This document shows, piece after piece, positions 10,561-23,755 of a stretch of DNA of 64,000 bases (within the stretch, counting starts at the first letter, position 1; every line of letters begins with the position of its first letter). The notes beneath the pieces are model-generated. The model saw only the letters and a list, made by a program, of their open reading frames with translations, was not told where the DNA came from and searched no databases. The translations under genes and the position numbers were made by a program. The stretch comes from Cacajao melanocephalus. Its lineage: Eukaryota; Chordata; Mammalia; Primates; Pitheciidae. Where the stretch lies: assembly GCA_963573385.1 (NCBI GenBank), contig CAUYLG010065800.1:61189-125188 (forward strand), written 5' to 3'.

Positions 10561-13169
10561 AAATAAGTTTTTTCACTTTCTTTTTATGTCTGGCAAGAGA
10601 ATGGTATTAACAAGGGCCTAAGTTGATCTATACATACTCCCAGAGTATACAGGATAGCTGGAATAGCAGACAGCTAGGACACATGTGCAGTCTTCTGGAA
10701 GGCCCAGGGAAGAAACTAGGACTAGCACAGAATATGAATTTAATTAATAGTTCACAAATGACAAATCCGGATGCACTAAAGGGCAAAGAAATTCGCTCAG
10801 GCAATAAGCAACACATCTTACCCTTATAGCACATTTACAAATTCTTATACTGTCTATGTGAAATTTTCCTTTTAGAAATGATTTCAACTAGTGTACTTTC
10901 TAGAAAGCCCCTGGACAGGCCTCAAGAGGCTCTGATTTTCAGGGCTCATCCTCATTTGCTTCAATGTGTGACTTTTGCCCTCATGATCACTCACTCCCGC
11001 AGGTCTGTGAAGGCCCTGAATTGTGATGGGGAAAGGGAACTTTGGGACCCAGAGGATCCTGTGGTGAATGCCCTCAGGGTCTCAGCCACACATCTGTGGA
11101 TTCGCAAATCATTCATAGACTGATCAATTTCCTCATCTACACATGAAGTTGGCAGCCTGGTCAGAAGGAACAGAAGCGGAGACCTGCTATTCCCCAATGG
11201 ACAGGAACAGGGGCTCTCCCATCCACTTCTCCCAAAAGCTGATTAATCTTTAAAATTTCTCAGGGACACTGTGCAATTCAAAGGCCACAGTCCCCTTGAT
11301 GGAACACTGAAAGAGGGTTTTTGTTTTCCACAAAAAGGGAAATTGAGGTTTTTGTGGTGAAAGGGAAGGATGTAAAATCAGCCACGTAGTGGTTTATTCA
11401 CAGCCTGACCCCTCCCCAAACCCACAGGGATACTGGAGCTGCGACTCATCTCTTCTCATGAGTCATGTGGACTTGCATGGGCCTGGTGGATTTAGGAAAG
11501 AAAATGCCAGACTCCACAATGTGCACAAGCATTTGGGGACAGAGAAGTGATCCAAAGATGGAGAGATACAGTTCCTTGACTTTAATGTGGAGAGACAGGC
11601 TGGAAGGCAGGACTGTCCAGGTCTAATAGAACCGACAGCTCCTCTCTCAGAGGGCCAGAGAGTGGCTATCACATGTGGGGCTTGTTATTTGAGCCGTCAT
11701 AGCCGACTTTTCCACTGACATCCCCAACTTCCAAATTAATTATTTACTTACCAGAGATTCAGCCTGGCCATGTCAGACAGAAATAGCAGGGGGTGTTGTG
11801 TAGCTCAGATAGGCTGGCATTCAAACAGTAAGAGAGGACTTCACTCACACCACATGCCCCTTTCTGGTTCAGAGGGAGCCACTTGTGAGATTCAGAGGTC
11901 CCTAAGATCCCTACACCTTCCCTCATCTAGGTCTGTAGCTAGAAACAGATCGCTGTACTGATCCCAGGACTTCTTGTGGGAGTTGTTTTTCTGATTATTT
12001 TTTTTTCCTGGCCCCAAACCAGAATCCTGGGGGGGAGTTTCTTCTCTGACTCTGCTTTTTCAGATTTTGAAATCTTAGGTGAAAGGTGCTGAGCTGCTGG
12101 TAGGGCAGGGCAGGAGGGGGCTCGGCCATCACTGTGCGCTCTGTTTGCCGCGGAAGGACAGGTGTTGAGTTACACACTCGGGGAATGTGAGCGCCAGGAA
12201 GGGACCTGGTGGGTGCCAGCCAAAGTAGCGAGGTCAATACCTCCTTCTGTACTGGCTCTTCCTGGAGACCAAAAAAACAAACCATCCCTTGGCTTCAGGT
12301 TCCTGAAAAGACCTGAACTGTTCTTGTTTACTGTTCTAAGGGGCTGCATAGCACTTCTTTTAGAGTACTTTATTTCATTGAATTCGAGACCTCAGAAAGG
12401 CAGCAGTATATGCATTGAGGGCTAAATAGGGCATGTTTACAGAGCACTTATCCTCTGCAAAAGGGTCTAAATAAATGCAACATACAGTATTGCTGCTCCT
12501 GTCCATTGCAAGGGTGAGAAATGGCACTAACGTCTTGTTTTGACTAACGTCTTCACTTACATATCTGTGGGGACACACGCTTTGGGTTTCCTCCTTCACT
12601 GGGTGTCTGCTCAGCACAGCAAGTTCCCAGAGCTAGGAGTTTGTGATCGTACATGCAGAAGACATTAGGGGTTTAGGGCAGCAGTCGCTACAGTCAAGTT
12701 GAAGCATGTTAAAGAAAATCGAATTGCATAGCCCTGCTCAGCTTCAAGGAGCAGTAAGCTAAATTCCAAGAATATCATATTTAGTCATAAAGTTCAACCA
12801 ATTCAAGGCTCATAACGAGGGTATGTGATCATCTATCTGAGTAGTAATCAACTTTCTTAGGTCAGCTTCTATTTTAAATCCTTCATGCAAAGAGTCCAGC
12901 ATATTTGCATACTCACACAGACACATTGCTCATCAAATAGAACTAGGCAGCCCCAACACAAAAACTGAGAACAAGCACCTCACGCACACCAGCCACCGGG
13001 TATTTTGTAATAAAGAAAAATGGTATCAAACAAAGCATTAGGAAGAGAAAAACAGGTTCAGCCAGATGCTATGGAAATCCTGATTCTTATCAGGGCAAAC
13101 AATCGGAATTACTGTGATGCTTCTTAGGGAGAGTCTCCTCTGAACAGACACAGAATATTGTATTTCATA

Positions 13170-13310
13170 CTGTCTTCACATGGACCAGGTAATTAGCATT
13201 ATGCCTGTTTGACCGATGAGGAAAGTAAGGTTGAGAGAGCATGTGTTTGTTGAGTGGCAGAAACAGGCATTAGACCGAGGTCTGCTTAATTGCAGTCAGT
13301 TACTCAACTT
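13170..13310 (-). repeat. MIR-like SINE fragment
   Basis: Shows 'gaccgatgaggaaagtaaggttgagagagca' and 'gagtggcagaaacaggcattagaccgaggtctg', the reverse-complement MIR order (fraction of 'gatgaggaaactgaggc' then 'gtggcagagccaggattcgaacc'). Confidence 0.5.
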
Positions 13311-13604
13311 CAGGTTATGGAGCATATGAGGATATGTGTGTGTGTTTATGTAAAGAACCATTTTTCTCCCTTCTAAAATTAGCATAATTCCATTTGCCCC
13401 AGGGTCTAGTAGAATAAAATATAATACAAAAATGACCAAGATTTTAATCCACTGATCAAAACAATTCTAGGTTTGGTTAGATAGAAATGAAGCCGCAGTC
13501 ACAACCCAGGTCTCCTGGCTCCACTCAGGGCTCTTCCAGACAGTAGGCAAAAACCCACATGGATTCAGAGAGTCTCATAAACTTCTCTGCAGACCCTGTT
13601 TTCT

Positions 13605-14166
13605 GTCAGTTTAACAAGTGGTGCCTCTCCCACCTGTGGCCATGTGGAAAAAGCACAGTTTCTGCAGAGCCTGATCATCTGGACTGGCCTTAGTGATGTG
13701 CTTAATCAACAGAACATGGGGGAAGGGACATTTGGAAATGCTGAGGGTCATACATAGGGGGCCTTGCAGCTCCCGCCTGATTCTCTCTGAATGATAACAA
13801 GTGAGAAGTCCGACTACCCTGAGACCTGCCATGCTGGGTGGAAAGTACAAGTCATCCATGTCAAGAGGTCAGAGTGGAACCCAGGGAGCCCGGCTGTTCC
13901 ATCCATCCCAGCCCAATCACTAGAGTCGTCCAGCAGACAAGACACAGAGAAGAGCTGAGAGACCCCGCCCACCACCAGAGCCAGTCACAAGTGGGGCAAT
14001 GTCACACTGTCACAGCCACTCCAACCGAGTTCCTGATTATGGAGGAGCAGAGAGCAGCCATCCCCACTAGGCCAATCCACAACACTGAAAACATGACAAA
14101 ATGGCTCTAGCTTTAATACTGCTAAGTTTTGGAGTAGTTTGTTACACAGCAGTATATAATTAGAAT
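13605..14166 (+). mobile_element. ERVL-MaLR LTR-like element (MLT1-type)
   Basis: Ends in 'aatactgctaagttttggagtagtttgttacacagcagtatataatt', which resembles the 3' end of several MLT1 subfamilies. The upstream body includes 'ctgccatgctgggtggaaagtacaag' and 'ccaatcactagagtc'. The left border is uncertain. It is a solitary, old LTR. Confidence 0.6.
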
Positions 14167-14487
14167 ATCTTGTGTCTCATCTATACAGGGTTCCCAGGAC
14201 ATCTTATCATCCAGAACCCCTGATACCATGTAAGCTTCCTCTTTCTCCCACCCCCACCCTTGCTCTTCTAGGTGCTCCTTTTGATGTCTCTCTTAGACTA
14301 GTGGGGGATGATGAAAGCAAGAACGATCTGTTGAGGGCCTGAAAAAGAGGACGGGCACAACAGGTAGCAGGTATCAAAATGCCTTCTTCTTGGTAGGCAA
14401 AAATGGTACATGAGAGCCTTTCAGATGGAGAGACCAAGCAACACAGGAAAGTTCCTGAAACAAGAGGCTGGAAAAAGGCCTAGGATC

Positions 14488-14828
<341 letters not shown>

Positions 14829-15889
14829 CTAATTCCGGCATACCCCATTTACATATCTGCATGGCAGATCACACATCCTCTGAATCCTCCATGGTCCCAT
14901 CCTTCAGGACAGAGTTTACTTAATGCATCCCAAGGACTCCAGCAAACTCTGACCTCCCCACTCTCTGACAGATGATTTATTGACCATTTAGCTTATATTG
15001 ACTCTTTGTTTGTCTTATCTGGAATAGATAGAGCAAAACTTATTTGAGGGCAGAACCTATATTATATAATTTTTCTTCATACTCCATAGTAACATGCACA
15101 GAACTGAACACAGTAAAGCAAGTCGTATTCAACATCTGTCTAAAAGAATTTAGTGCTACCCATATACTAAGGGCAGATAAGGTCCCAGCCTCACCACTCT
15201 AGGCTTCTGCAGATGTTCCATCCTGAGTTTTCAAGAAGTTGAATCACACAGATGCACAGCTAGACCTCACGTCACACTCAGGCTTCTGGAAAGATTAGTT
15301 TACATGACAGTTTCTGCATCTCCTTCTTCACTGGCATCTGATCTTACAGCTCCACAGCAAACATCAAAAGTCACAGTGACCCTGCGGTGCCAAAGCCTGT
15401 ATGACAGAAACCACAGCCTCCCAGGGACCTCTTGGGGTTTCTCCTGCTCTAGCCAGACCACTCTTTGCAAACACTTTTTTTTTCCTCTGCTTATCTTTTA
15501 AATGCTTGTAATCTCCAAAGATCTCTCCACAGCTCTAAGGACTTCACAAGCTACCCCAGGCAAATTAAGCCACACCCACGGTTTTAACTATTAACAGATT
15601 CCAAAGCCCACAGTAATCTCCAAAACCCAAACATTCAGCTGCCTATCAAGTATCGCCACATAGGTGTCCCCACAGGACCCTTTAAACTCAACAGGAATCA
15701 CACTGACTTGCTGCAGCATCCTCTTTTCAAGGCCTCCCTTCTTTATGAATAGTGATATCCATTTATCTAGGAGATATCTTAAATTCCACCTTCTCCTTCA
15801 ACAACTAAATCCCATTAGCCACCGAGTCACACAGATGCTACCTGCTTAATGCCTTTTAAATCAATTCACTTCTGATGCTGTCTCTGTCA

Positions 15890-16100
15890 CCAATGTGTTT
15901 CAGGTTTTTATCACTTCTCACCTACGTTATGTCAAAGGCCTCCGGCTGGCCTCTCTTGCTCCGGTCTCTCTCCCCTACAATCTGCTCACCACATGGTTCT
16001 CCATGTGACTTTTCCAGAACATAACTCTGCTCATGTCCTTCTTTGTCTAAAATAAATCAGAGTTTAGGGAATAATCTTCAATCTTCTAGGACATGGGGTC
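15890..16100 (+). repeat. L2 LINE fragment, left part
   Basis: 'gcctccggctggcctctcttgctccggtctctctcccctacaatctgctcaccacatgg' and 'acataactctgctcatgtccttc' follow the order of the L2 3' region. It is interrupted by a MIR copy and resumes at 16346, so the MIR was inserted into the L2 or lies next to it. Confidence 0.6.
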
Positions 16101-16104
16101 CAAA

Positions 16105-16345
16105 GAACAGTGATTCAAAGTGAACTGCAGAGCCAGAGTTCATAGGTTCCAATCCAAACTCTACCTCTTACTAGATCTGTAACAGGCAGATGACCTACTA
16201 CATCTGTGCCTCAGTTCCCTGATTTGTAAAGTAGGGATAATAATAGTAGCTACTGCCTAGGGTTTTATGGAGACTATTTGAAATACACATGTAAAGGGCT
16301 TAGGACTCTATCTGACACACAGCAAGGATTCAATAAACACTAATT
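16105..16345 (+). repeat. MIR SINE, near full length
   Basis: Clear MIR order: 'gagccagagttcataggttccaatccaaactctacctcttactagatctgtaac', then GTGCCTCAGTTCCCTGATTT, 'gtaaagtagggataataatagtag', and 'tctgacacacagcaaggattcaataaacac'. One of the best preserved MIRs in the window; nested between two L2 segments. Confidence 0.85.
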
Positions 16346-16800
16346 AGTTCCTAGCTGCACCCTTCCCACTGCCTAGTTCTCACCTCTGCTGCAGCCACCT
16401 TTGGCATCATTCATTCAAATGAGTCTACTTGCATTTCTTCTAGTCCAGTCTATCATTTCATTACCCATGCCTTTGCACATGCCATCATTGTTCTCCTTCT
16501 TCCTCTAGCTGACTCTTCTTGTTCCTCAAAACTTGCTCCAAGGCTACCTTCCCTCCATCTCAGGGCTTTCTCTCCCTGCCCCCAATCTGATTTGGAGGAT
16601 TATCTTTTCTGTTCCTTGAATTTGGTACATTATTTTATAATTACCATTTTATTTGCCCATCTGACTCAAGTTTGTCTGATCCTTAAAGGCAAATGACATG
16701 TCTTACTTGATTTTATGTTCTTAATGATGAGTACAATGACTACCTTAGAATCCACACTCATCAACTGTTAACGGAATGAACAAATGGTCCCTATGGAACA
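16346..16800 (+). repeat. L2 LINE fragment, right part
   Basis: 'cctttgcacatgccatcattgttctcc', 'cttgttcctcaaaacttgctccaaggctaccttccctcc', 'tttgcccatctgact' and 'aaaggcaaatgacatgtctta' follow the L2 3'-UTR order. Continuation of 15890-16100 after the nested MIR. Confidence 0.6.
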
Positions 16801-18025
16801 TTAATAACAGGTACCCAAATACACTTAAATTTGATTACTTGCACTTGAAACAAAACAGTGACTTTTTCCCAAGACCTGCATGCTTTGTGTAGTTTTTAAT
16901 AGATTGCAAATAAACTTAGCACAGGGAGACATGATCCTGTCCAGAGAAATGATCAGTTCCGAGAACCACCAGTCTCTAACAGTGAATAACTGCTAAATCT
17001 CCAGAAGGGTTCTACGTCTGCCTTTCTCTTATTGCCCTGCTCTCTGGAATAAATCAGACAGTACAACACAGGAATTTGAATAAAGTAGCCAAACTGTGCA
17101 AAAGTGATCACAATGGAGAAGTACATTATTCTGTCTCAGAATTCACATATTACTAAGTAATGAGTCTTAACTGAGAGAAGACTTTGCTTTTCTTCCTGAG
17201 ATAGTCTTCATTTATTCTTCAGAGTACACCTGATAAGTGGCAGCAGAGCAAACAAGGGATAAACAGTACGTGTAAGGATCTCCCCTCAAATTCAGTCTCT
17301 CTTTTTTTTTATTGGATACAATTGCTCTGGGTTTAGTTTGGGTTCTGAGAAAAGTGTCACTAACCCTACAGCACAGCTTCTGTGTTTTGAGGGTTAGATA
17401 AGACCAGGAAGTGGGGGCTACAAGAAGAATTACTTGTTGGGTTACTTTGACCCAACAGGGGAAGCAACATCTCAGCCCAAAAGTGTTCAACAACAGAAAG
17501 ACCACCCACAACGCACTGAGGAGATTGGCTAAATGTCTGTGAGGAATGCCCAGATAAGTCTCTTTCACCTTGGAGAATCTAATATTATGATGGCGGTAGA
17601 GATTTCATATTTAAGGTGTTTTGAGAGCTTGTTGAAGACACAGTAGGGGATGCTTAAATGATTATTGCTCCTTTGAGGTTGAAGGGAATATTCTGGACCA
17701 TTCAGTTGGCAACTTCCTACAGTGCTCATACACGGACAGTGTCCACCTACTGTCTGCCCCCTGCACTGAAGAGTGATGCTGGCCACTCGCTGAATAGGCT
17801 GCCAGGAAAGCAGCAACTTAGAATGTTATCTGAATGTGAACCACAGGAAGACAGATGTTCAGTGACAAATCCTTAAGATGCTTTCATATGAAAAGGAAAG
17901 CCCTGCCTCAAGACATGAACCTCTACAGCTATCACTCATCCTAAGCTCTTACCTCAAAGTGAGAGGCACAAATAATGACAATGACAGTAAAACCTTAACA
18001 GATTGTTGTTTTTGTTTGGGTATCA

Positions 18026-18042
18026 ACACACACACACACACA
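18026..18042. repeat. (CA)n microsatellite, short
   Basis: Short perfect CA run, about eight repeats. Confidence 0.9.
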
Positions 18043-18654
18043 GAGTCATCAAATATTTGAATCAAATGCATGCAACCCTTCCAGACAGCTCAAACACTGA
18101 GTTACCCAAATATTCCAATGAAGTAGGCTTCACACGAGTTACCCAAACCAACATTATGGAAAAGGACTTCAAAGAGAAGAGTCTGAACAGCAACACTAAA
18201 GCATGTTTCTAGTGTTAGAAAGATAAAAAGCCGTCCATCTCTTTTATTTTGCAAGTGGATAATGCTTTAAACTTTCCAGGATCCTCTGATAACCACCCCA
18301 CCCCCAAGATGGTAAGGTCAGTGGCAAAGGAATTTATCTCCCCAGTTGACCCAGGAATGTGAAAACAGAAACGGAGTGTGTGCACGGCGGACACACAACA
18401 ATTTAGTCAGCCCTTTCATCTTGGGCTCTTCTCCATGGATTATTGCAAAAACAAATTATGTAACGAAGCACACAGTTGTGTGGCTTGAGGCATTTATTAA
18501 AAACGGGCCTTTATGAAGTCTTTGTGTACTTTACATATTTAATAAATTTCAAGTTCATGTCATTTAGAATCAAACGTGATGAAATTTAAAAGCAATATTA
18601 CTACAGTTTATGACCTCTAAGCTGCAAATGGGAGGTCCTATATAACTTTGTGTT

Positions 18655-18890
18655 TAAGAATATGAACTTTGAAATCAGACTGTGCTTCAAACACTACCTC
18701 TTTTTTATACTCTCTAGGTGCCATTTGGTAAGTTATTTGACCTCCCCATACCAGTTTACTCATCACCAAAATGAGAATAATAAGATTTACCTCTTAGAAT
18801 TTTTGGGAGGATTACACATAAATTTGCAGGTAATAGGATTAGATTGGTGCCTCCCATATAGAACTCAAGAGATAAGTATTACTATTTGAT
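18655..18890 (+). repeat. MIR SINE
   Basis: 'tatgaactttgaaatcagactgtgcttcaaa', 'ggtaagttatttgacctccccataccagtttactcatc', 'aatgagaataataagatttacctcttagaatttttgggaggatta' give the MIR core in order. Confidence 0.75.
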
Positions 18891-19469
18891 TATTCATAAT
18901 CTTTCAATGGTCACCAGCTTTAGGTACTACAACAAAACAAAGTCTCTACCTTCCTTGGAGAGAATCTAGAACTGATGGGACAAAAATGAAGGAGCCTTGA
19001 AATGTTACTTACAAACTATGTGCAACAACTCACATGACTTAATTGTTGAAGTTTAAAAATGATGTAAGGGTTTCATGAAGCTTTAGGAATGGTTCCTGAA
19101 TTGTGGGAAAGGAAATTCCCTTCTGAACTTAAAAGTCGAAAAAACTTCAGAGGTGAAGGAATCTTTGAGAGATCTACTCAAGGTCATATGAAGGTTCTTG
19201 GTTCTAATTCCATCCAGGCCACCTGAGGGCCAGGAGATGCCCATCCCCTCTGAAGCTTCTCATGCCTCCCTCCCTACACCCAGCCACCATTACCGCCCTT
19301 TTCTAACCATAGATTTCTAAGTAAAAAAGGAAATTGTCTAAAATTGAAACTGCCTTATTCTATTATTGGCTTTGGTGGCTGTGGGAAGAAAACGGAGTTA
19401 GGGGGGAGGTATGTTGATGAAAATAATCTGAGTCATCACTTCCTAGAAGAGGTGACAGCATACCCAGAG

Positions 19470-19600
19470 CCGCTGGGAAGTCAGGGGGCTAAGAAGGAGG
19501 AGGTCCCAGCACTGCCACAACCTTACATAGCACTGTGACAATGTCACTTAACTTCTGTGGGCTCCCATTGGCAAAATTACCCTAAAGACCTTCCCAACCA
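19470..19600 (+). repeat. MIR-like SINE fragment
   Basis: 'cccagcactgccacaaccttacatagcactgtgacaatgtcacttaacttctgtgggctc' fits the MIR segment 'ctgccacttactagctgtgtgaccttgggcaagtcacttaacctctctgggcctc'. Confidence 0.55.
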
Positions 19601-21699
19601 TATGCCCCTATAACTCAGGAAAGGTCCTGGTGAATAAACCATGGGTGCTATTCACTGTCAGCCTAGAAAACAAAATCAACCTGTGCTCCTGAAATATGAA
19701 AGCCGTATCTTTCAAACAAGGGTGGGCCAGTTAGGGTTAAGTCAAGACACAACTGCTTTATTTCCTATGCACTTCCCCAGACCCAAACTCTGTCCCTCCA
19801 CACACACACCCCAACCCAGTTTTACTACACAATTCCTTGGGTAGTACAGGGTAACCCCACTAAGAAAAGAACTCTTGGGATAGCCAGACCTAGTATAGGA
19901 AATACTTTATAGTCTCTCTTAGATGTGAAATTATGTGAACTTATTCACCAAACTGTGAGTAGATACAGATGATTAGAAGATTTAGTTGTTGAAAAGAACA
20001 ATAACAGCATCAAGTTAGGAGTCTCGCAATGTGTTGCAATCACCTGCTTATGTGTCTCCCTAGCCTTGGGAGAGAAAACTGGCCCCTTTTTCGTTTATCT
20101 GATGGTAAATTTTATGGGCAGCTACTAAACCCTCCATTCAAAGTAAACCCCCATTGGTAGTAACCATGTGCTGAATGAGTGACTGAAGAAATGAATGCTG
20201 TGCTGCCCAAATTAGAAAGCAAGGAAGGACGGCACATTTATGCAACTCCTTGAACTCTGCAGTCACTTTGGCTTCTTGCAGTAATTTAATAATATTCTCT
20301 CTCATTCATATTCTCTCTTTCCACTTCCAGCCCCACCCCCACTCATTATGTAGTCTGACTGAATACCACTCAAAATATTTTCTCAATTAGAGGAGAAAAC
20401 AGGAATTTGCCACTTGTCTGCCTCTATTCTGTTGCCTGTCAGCCTTCAGCAAATATTTCAATCCTGGGCCTTTGCCTGCTGCTAACCCCTGTCCTATAAC
20501 CTTTGACCCTGTCCTCTTCAAATGCTATAGCCTTTACCTTCTCATCCTCCCAGCCCAGACACTCCATTCCAGGGCTGGTTGTACCCAGCTACTATGTTTA
20601 ACCACAAGAGGTACTGTGATGCCCCTGAATCAATCAGAATCAGAGACATGCTGCTAAAATTTGCTTGTCTGATCTAAAGATGCTCAGAAAAATTAACATA
20701 TCACAGTGGATAAGAGACAACCTGTAAATAGGCTCCCACTCTCACTTACCTATGTGTGGTCTTCAGAGCCTCTTCTCCAGTCTAGGCCTGCTTCCCGCCC
20801 CCACCCTATCTCCTAACTACCTTAAATGGGCATGTCACTGAGATTGGAGGCTCCAGGGTTGGCTGTAAGATGCATAAACAAAATGGAAATCTTGTCCGCT
20901 AGAGCAGTAAGATGCAGAGCTCCTGGGTGACTTTTCCCAACATTCACATTCAGCCAAACCACGAGATAATTCCCTTCCAAATCCCTGTCCCAACTTCCTC
21001 TAACCACTGCGACTTCCCTGTCTCCAGCTTATCCCCCATCCCTGTGACATCCAACATTAGAACCAAAGGACTCAACATTTCCCCATCCCTGCCTGTGTCC
21101 ACCAACATGTGAACTGTACCACCTCTGTGTGTTTCTGTATTTGAGAAAGGTGTGGAATATTTAAGGACTTTTTCATTGGTAATGACTAGTTTGCTGTCTG
21201 ATAGCACTCCTTCCCTTGTAATTAATTGTGCTGTCTCTTGGCTCGTTAGAAACAAGACCCTCAGGTCCCAGGCAGCATTATGCAGGGTAAATCATGTTTA
21301 AGTAACTGCATAACTAGTGGGTCAGTTTTATCTTTTGTCTTGGCTGCGACCATTATTTAGCTGGGTTCTCAAAATGCCCGGCAGTGAAGCTTTCATGTCA
21401 GGCCAGTATTGAAAGACAAATGTTTTCTCCTCTCCCCACCCCCATTGCCAACCCGTCTCCTCTGAATGCTGCATGCACAGGGCAGCTGGGAAATAAAAGA
21501 CCCCTTTATCTGATTATGCTGGGCAAAGGCATGGTGGGTTCAGGGGGGTTCAAGAGAGAAGTGCCAAACTGTAATAAGATGGGCCAAGCAAATAGCCGGA
21601 GCAGACTCCCATGCAGTGGCAATGACCGGCCACAGCAATTCAGTCTCCTGTCTCATTTTTAGCACTCAGCTTTGTGATGACTAGAAAGGGTGTTTTTTG

Positions 21700-21850
21700 T
21701 TTTTTTTTTTTTTTTCAGACTGTCGCTGATTGCCATGTGATCTTGAACAAATCATGAGACATCACTGATCTGGGCTCTATGTCCTCAACTGTGAAGGGAA
21801 GACAGCTCTGATGATCTTCAAGGTCTCTTTCTGCTTTAACATTCTTTGTG
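21700..21850 (+). repeat. MIR-like SINE fragment
   Basis: 'atgtgatcttgaacaaatcatgagacatc', then 'tcctcaactgtgaagggaagacagctctgatgatcttcaaggtctctttctgctttaacattc', resembling the 3' half of MIR-type elements. Preceded by a T-rich run at 21693-21716. Confidence 0.5.
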
Positions 21851-22076
21851 TGTATCCATCAAGCAATAAAAAACAGTTTGACCCTCTCAAATAGCTATGG
21901 AGAATACTGCCCGACAGTATAAAAAGAGGACTTCTGAAGAGATGAAAGCAGCAACTTTCTTTATAGGCAGAGTTTGTCTCATATAAAAGAAAGTGAGAGG
22001 AAGAGGAGAAGGAAAAGGCAGGATTACCCATTTCACAAAGGAGAAATTACGGGGTAAGGAAATTTTGGCCAATTAA

Positions 22077-22205
22077 CCCTTTTATGCCTAGTGTTCCATT
22101 ATTGGAATGCTAAGCTTGTGGAGTTATTTATATCCTACTGCTCAAGGTCATCACCAAGGTCTGAGTTTTCACACACAAAAATTTGCAACTTCCAGCATGA
22201 ATGGG
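22077..22205. mobile_element. Candidate piggyBac MITE (MER75/MER85-like)
   Basis: A 129-bp element bounded on both sides by TTAA (22073-22076 and 22206-22209), the exact target duplication of piggyBac transposons. Termini are CCCTTTTATGCC at the left and, read inward on the other strand, CCCATTCATGCT at the right, so nine of twelve bases match as inverted repeats starting with CCC. Its size is close to that of MER85. It has no coding capacity, so it would have been mobilised in trans. The family assignment is inference; the terminal structure is seen. Confidence 0.6.
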
Positions 22206-22260
22206 TTAAATTACCAATCTCATACAATTAGTTATTGGTACTGTTAAAAATAAAACTCAG

Positions 22261-22571
<311 letters not shown>

Positions 22572-23129
22572 CTAGATTTAAATCTTATTATATTATCCTT
22601 CCCATAGGATAGTGTCATGATGAATGAGTATTCGTGCTGTTCAATTTTTGCAGATTTGCGTTTACCATTTTCTTTGGCGAATCTGTAATCCTAGAGGCCT
22701 AGTGGAGAACCTCCTGACCACTTGCCCTTCACAATCATCTGCCTTCTATAAGCACTTAGATGAGAAGCCTTCAGCGACCATCAGAACCCGATAACCAGTC
22801 CCTCCACGCGCGTACTCCCGAATTTTGTTTATCCTGTCCACAGTGCATGTGATGCTCATCCCTGGAAGACAGAAATCGTGGTGGCCATGCAGCCTTTAGA
22901 CAGCTACAGCACCCGAATACTGCTGGTCTACAGTAGGGTCTACAATAGGTCCCCATAAACACTGTAGAACTAATAGAGACAAAACAACAGTATCTTTGAC
23001 ACAGAAGGATCCACTGGTACCAAATACTGCTCTAACACATCTCCCTTAGCTTACAATGGGCTGCCCTAAACATGTTCTGCCTCTTGCTCACACACACCAC
23101 CCATTCAGCACTTAGAAACTGAGGCAAAA

Positions 23130-23755
23130 TTGTAGAACACAGTGTGGTGATTCCTCAAGGATCTAGAAATAGAAATAACATTTGACCCAGCAATCCCATT
23201 ACTGGATATATACCCAAAGGATTATAAATCATTCTGTTATAAAGATACACGCACACGTATGTTCATTGCGGCACTGTTTACGATAGCAAAGACTTGGAAC
23301 CAACCCAAATGCCCATCAATGATAGACTGGATAAAGAAAATGTGGCACATACACACCATGGAATACTACACAGCCATAAAAAAGGATGAGTTCATGTCCT
23401 TTGCAGGGACATAGATGAAGCTGGAAACCATCATTCTTAGCAAACTGACACAAGAACAGAAAACCAAACACAGCACATTCTCACTCATAAGTGGGTGTTG
23501 AACAATGAGAGGGAGGGGAACATCACACACCGAGGCCTACTGTGGGGTGGGAAAGCTAGGAGAGGGATAGCAGGGAGTAAGGGGATTGGGGAGGGATAAC
23601 ATTAGGAGAAATACCTAATGTAGATGATGGGGGGATGGACGCAGCAAACCACCATGGCATGTGTATACCTATGCAACAATCCTGCACGATCTGCACATCT
23701 ACCCCAGAATTTAAAGTATAATAAAAAAAGAAAAAGAAAGAAAAAAAACAAAAAA
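23130..23755 (+). mobile_element. L1PA-type LINE-1, 5'-truncated 3' end
   Basis: About 626 bp of L1 3' end: the ORF2 tail region ('ccagcaatcccattactgg', 'tataaagatacacgcacacg', 'atgagttcatgtcctttgcagg') and 3'UTR ('cctactgtggggtgggaaagc', 'aaaccaccatggcatgtgtata'), ending in an A-rich tail. Target-site duplications AGAAACTGAGGCAAAA (23114-23129) and AGAAATTGAGGCAAAA (23756-23771) differ at one base and fix the insertion limits. Many substitutions, so an older primate copy. No intact ORF. Confidence 0.92.
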
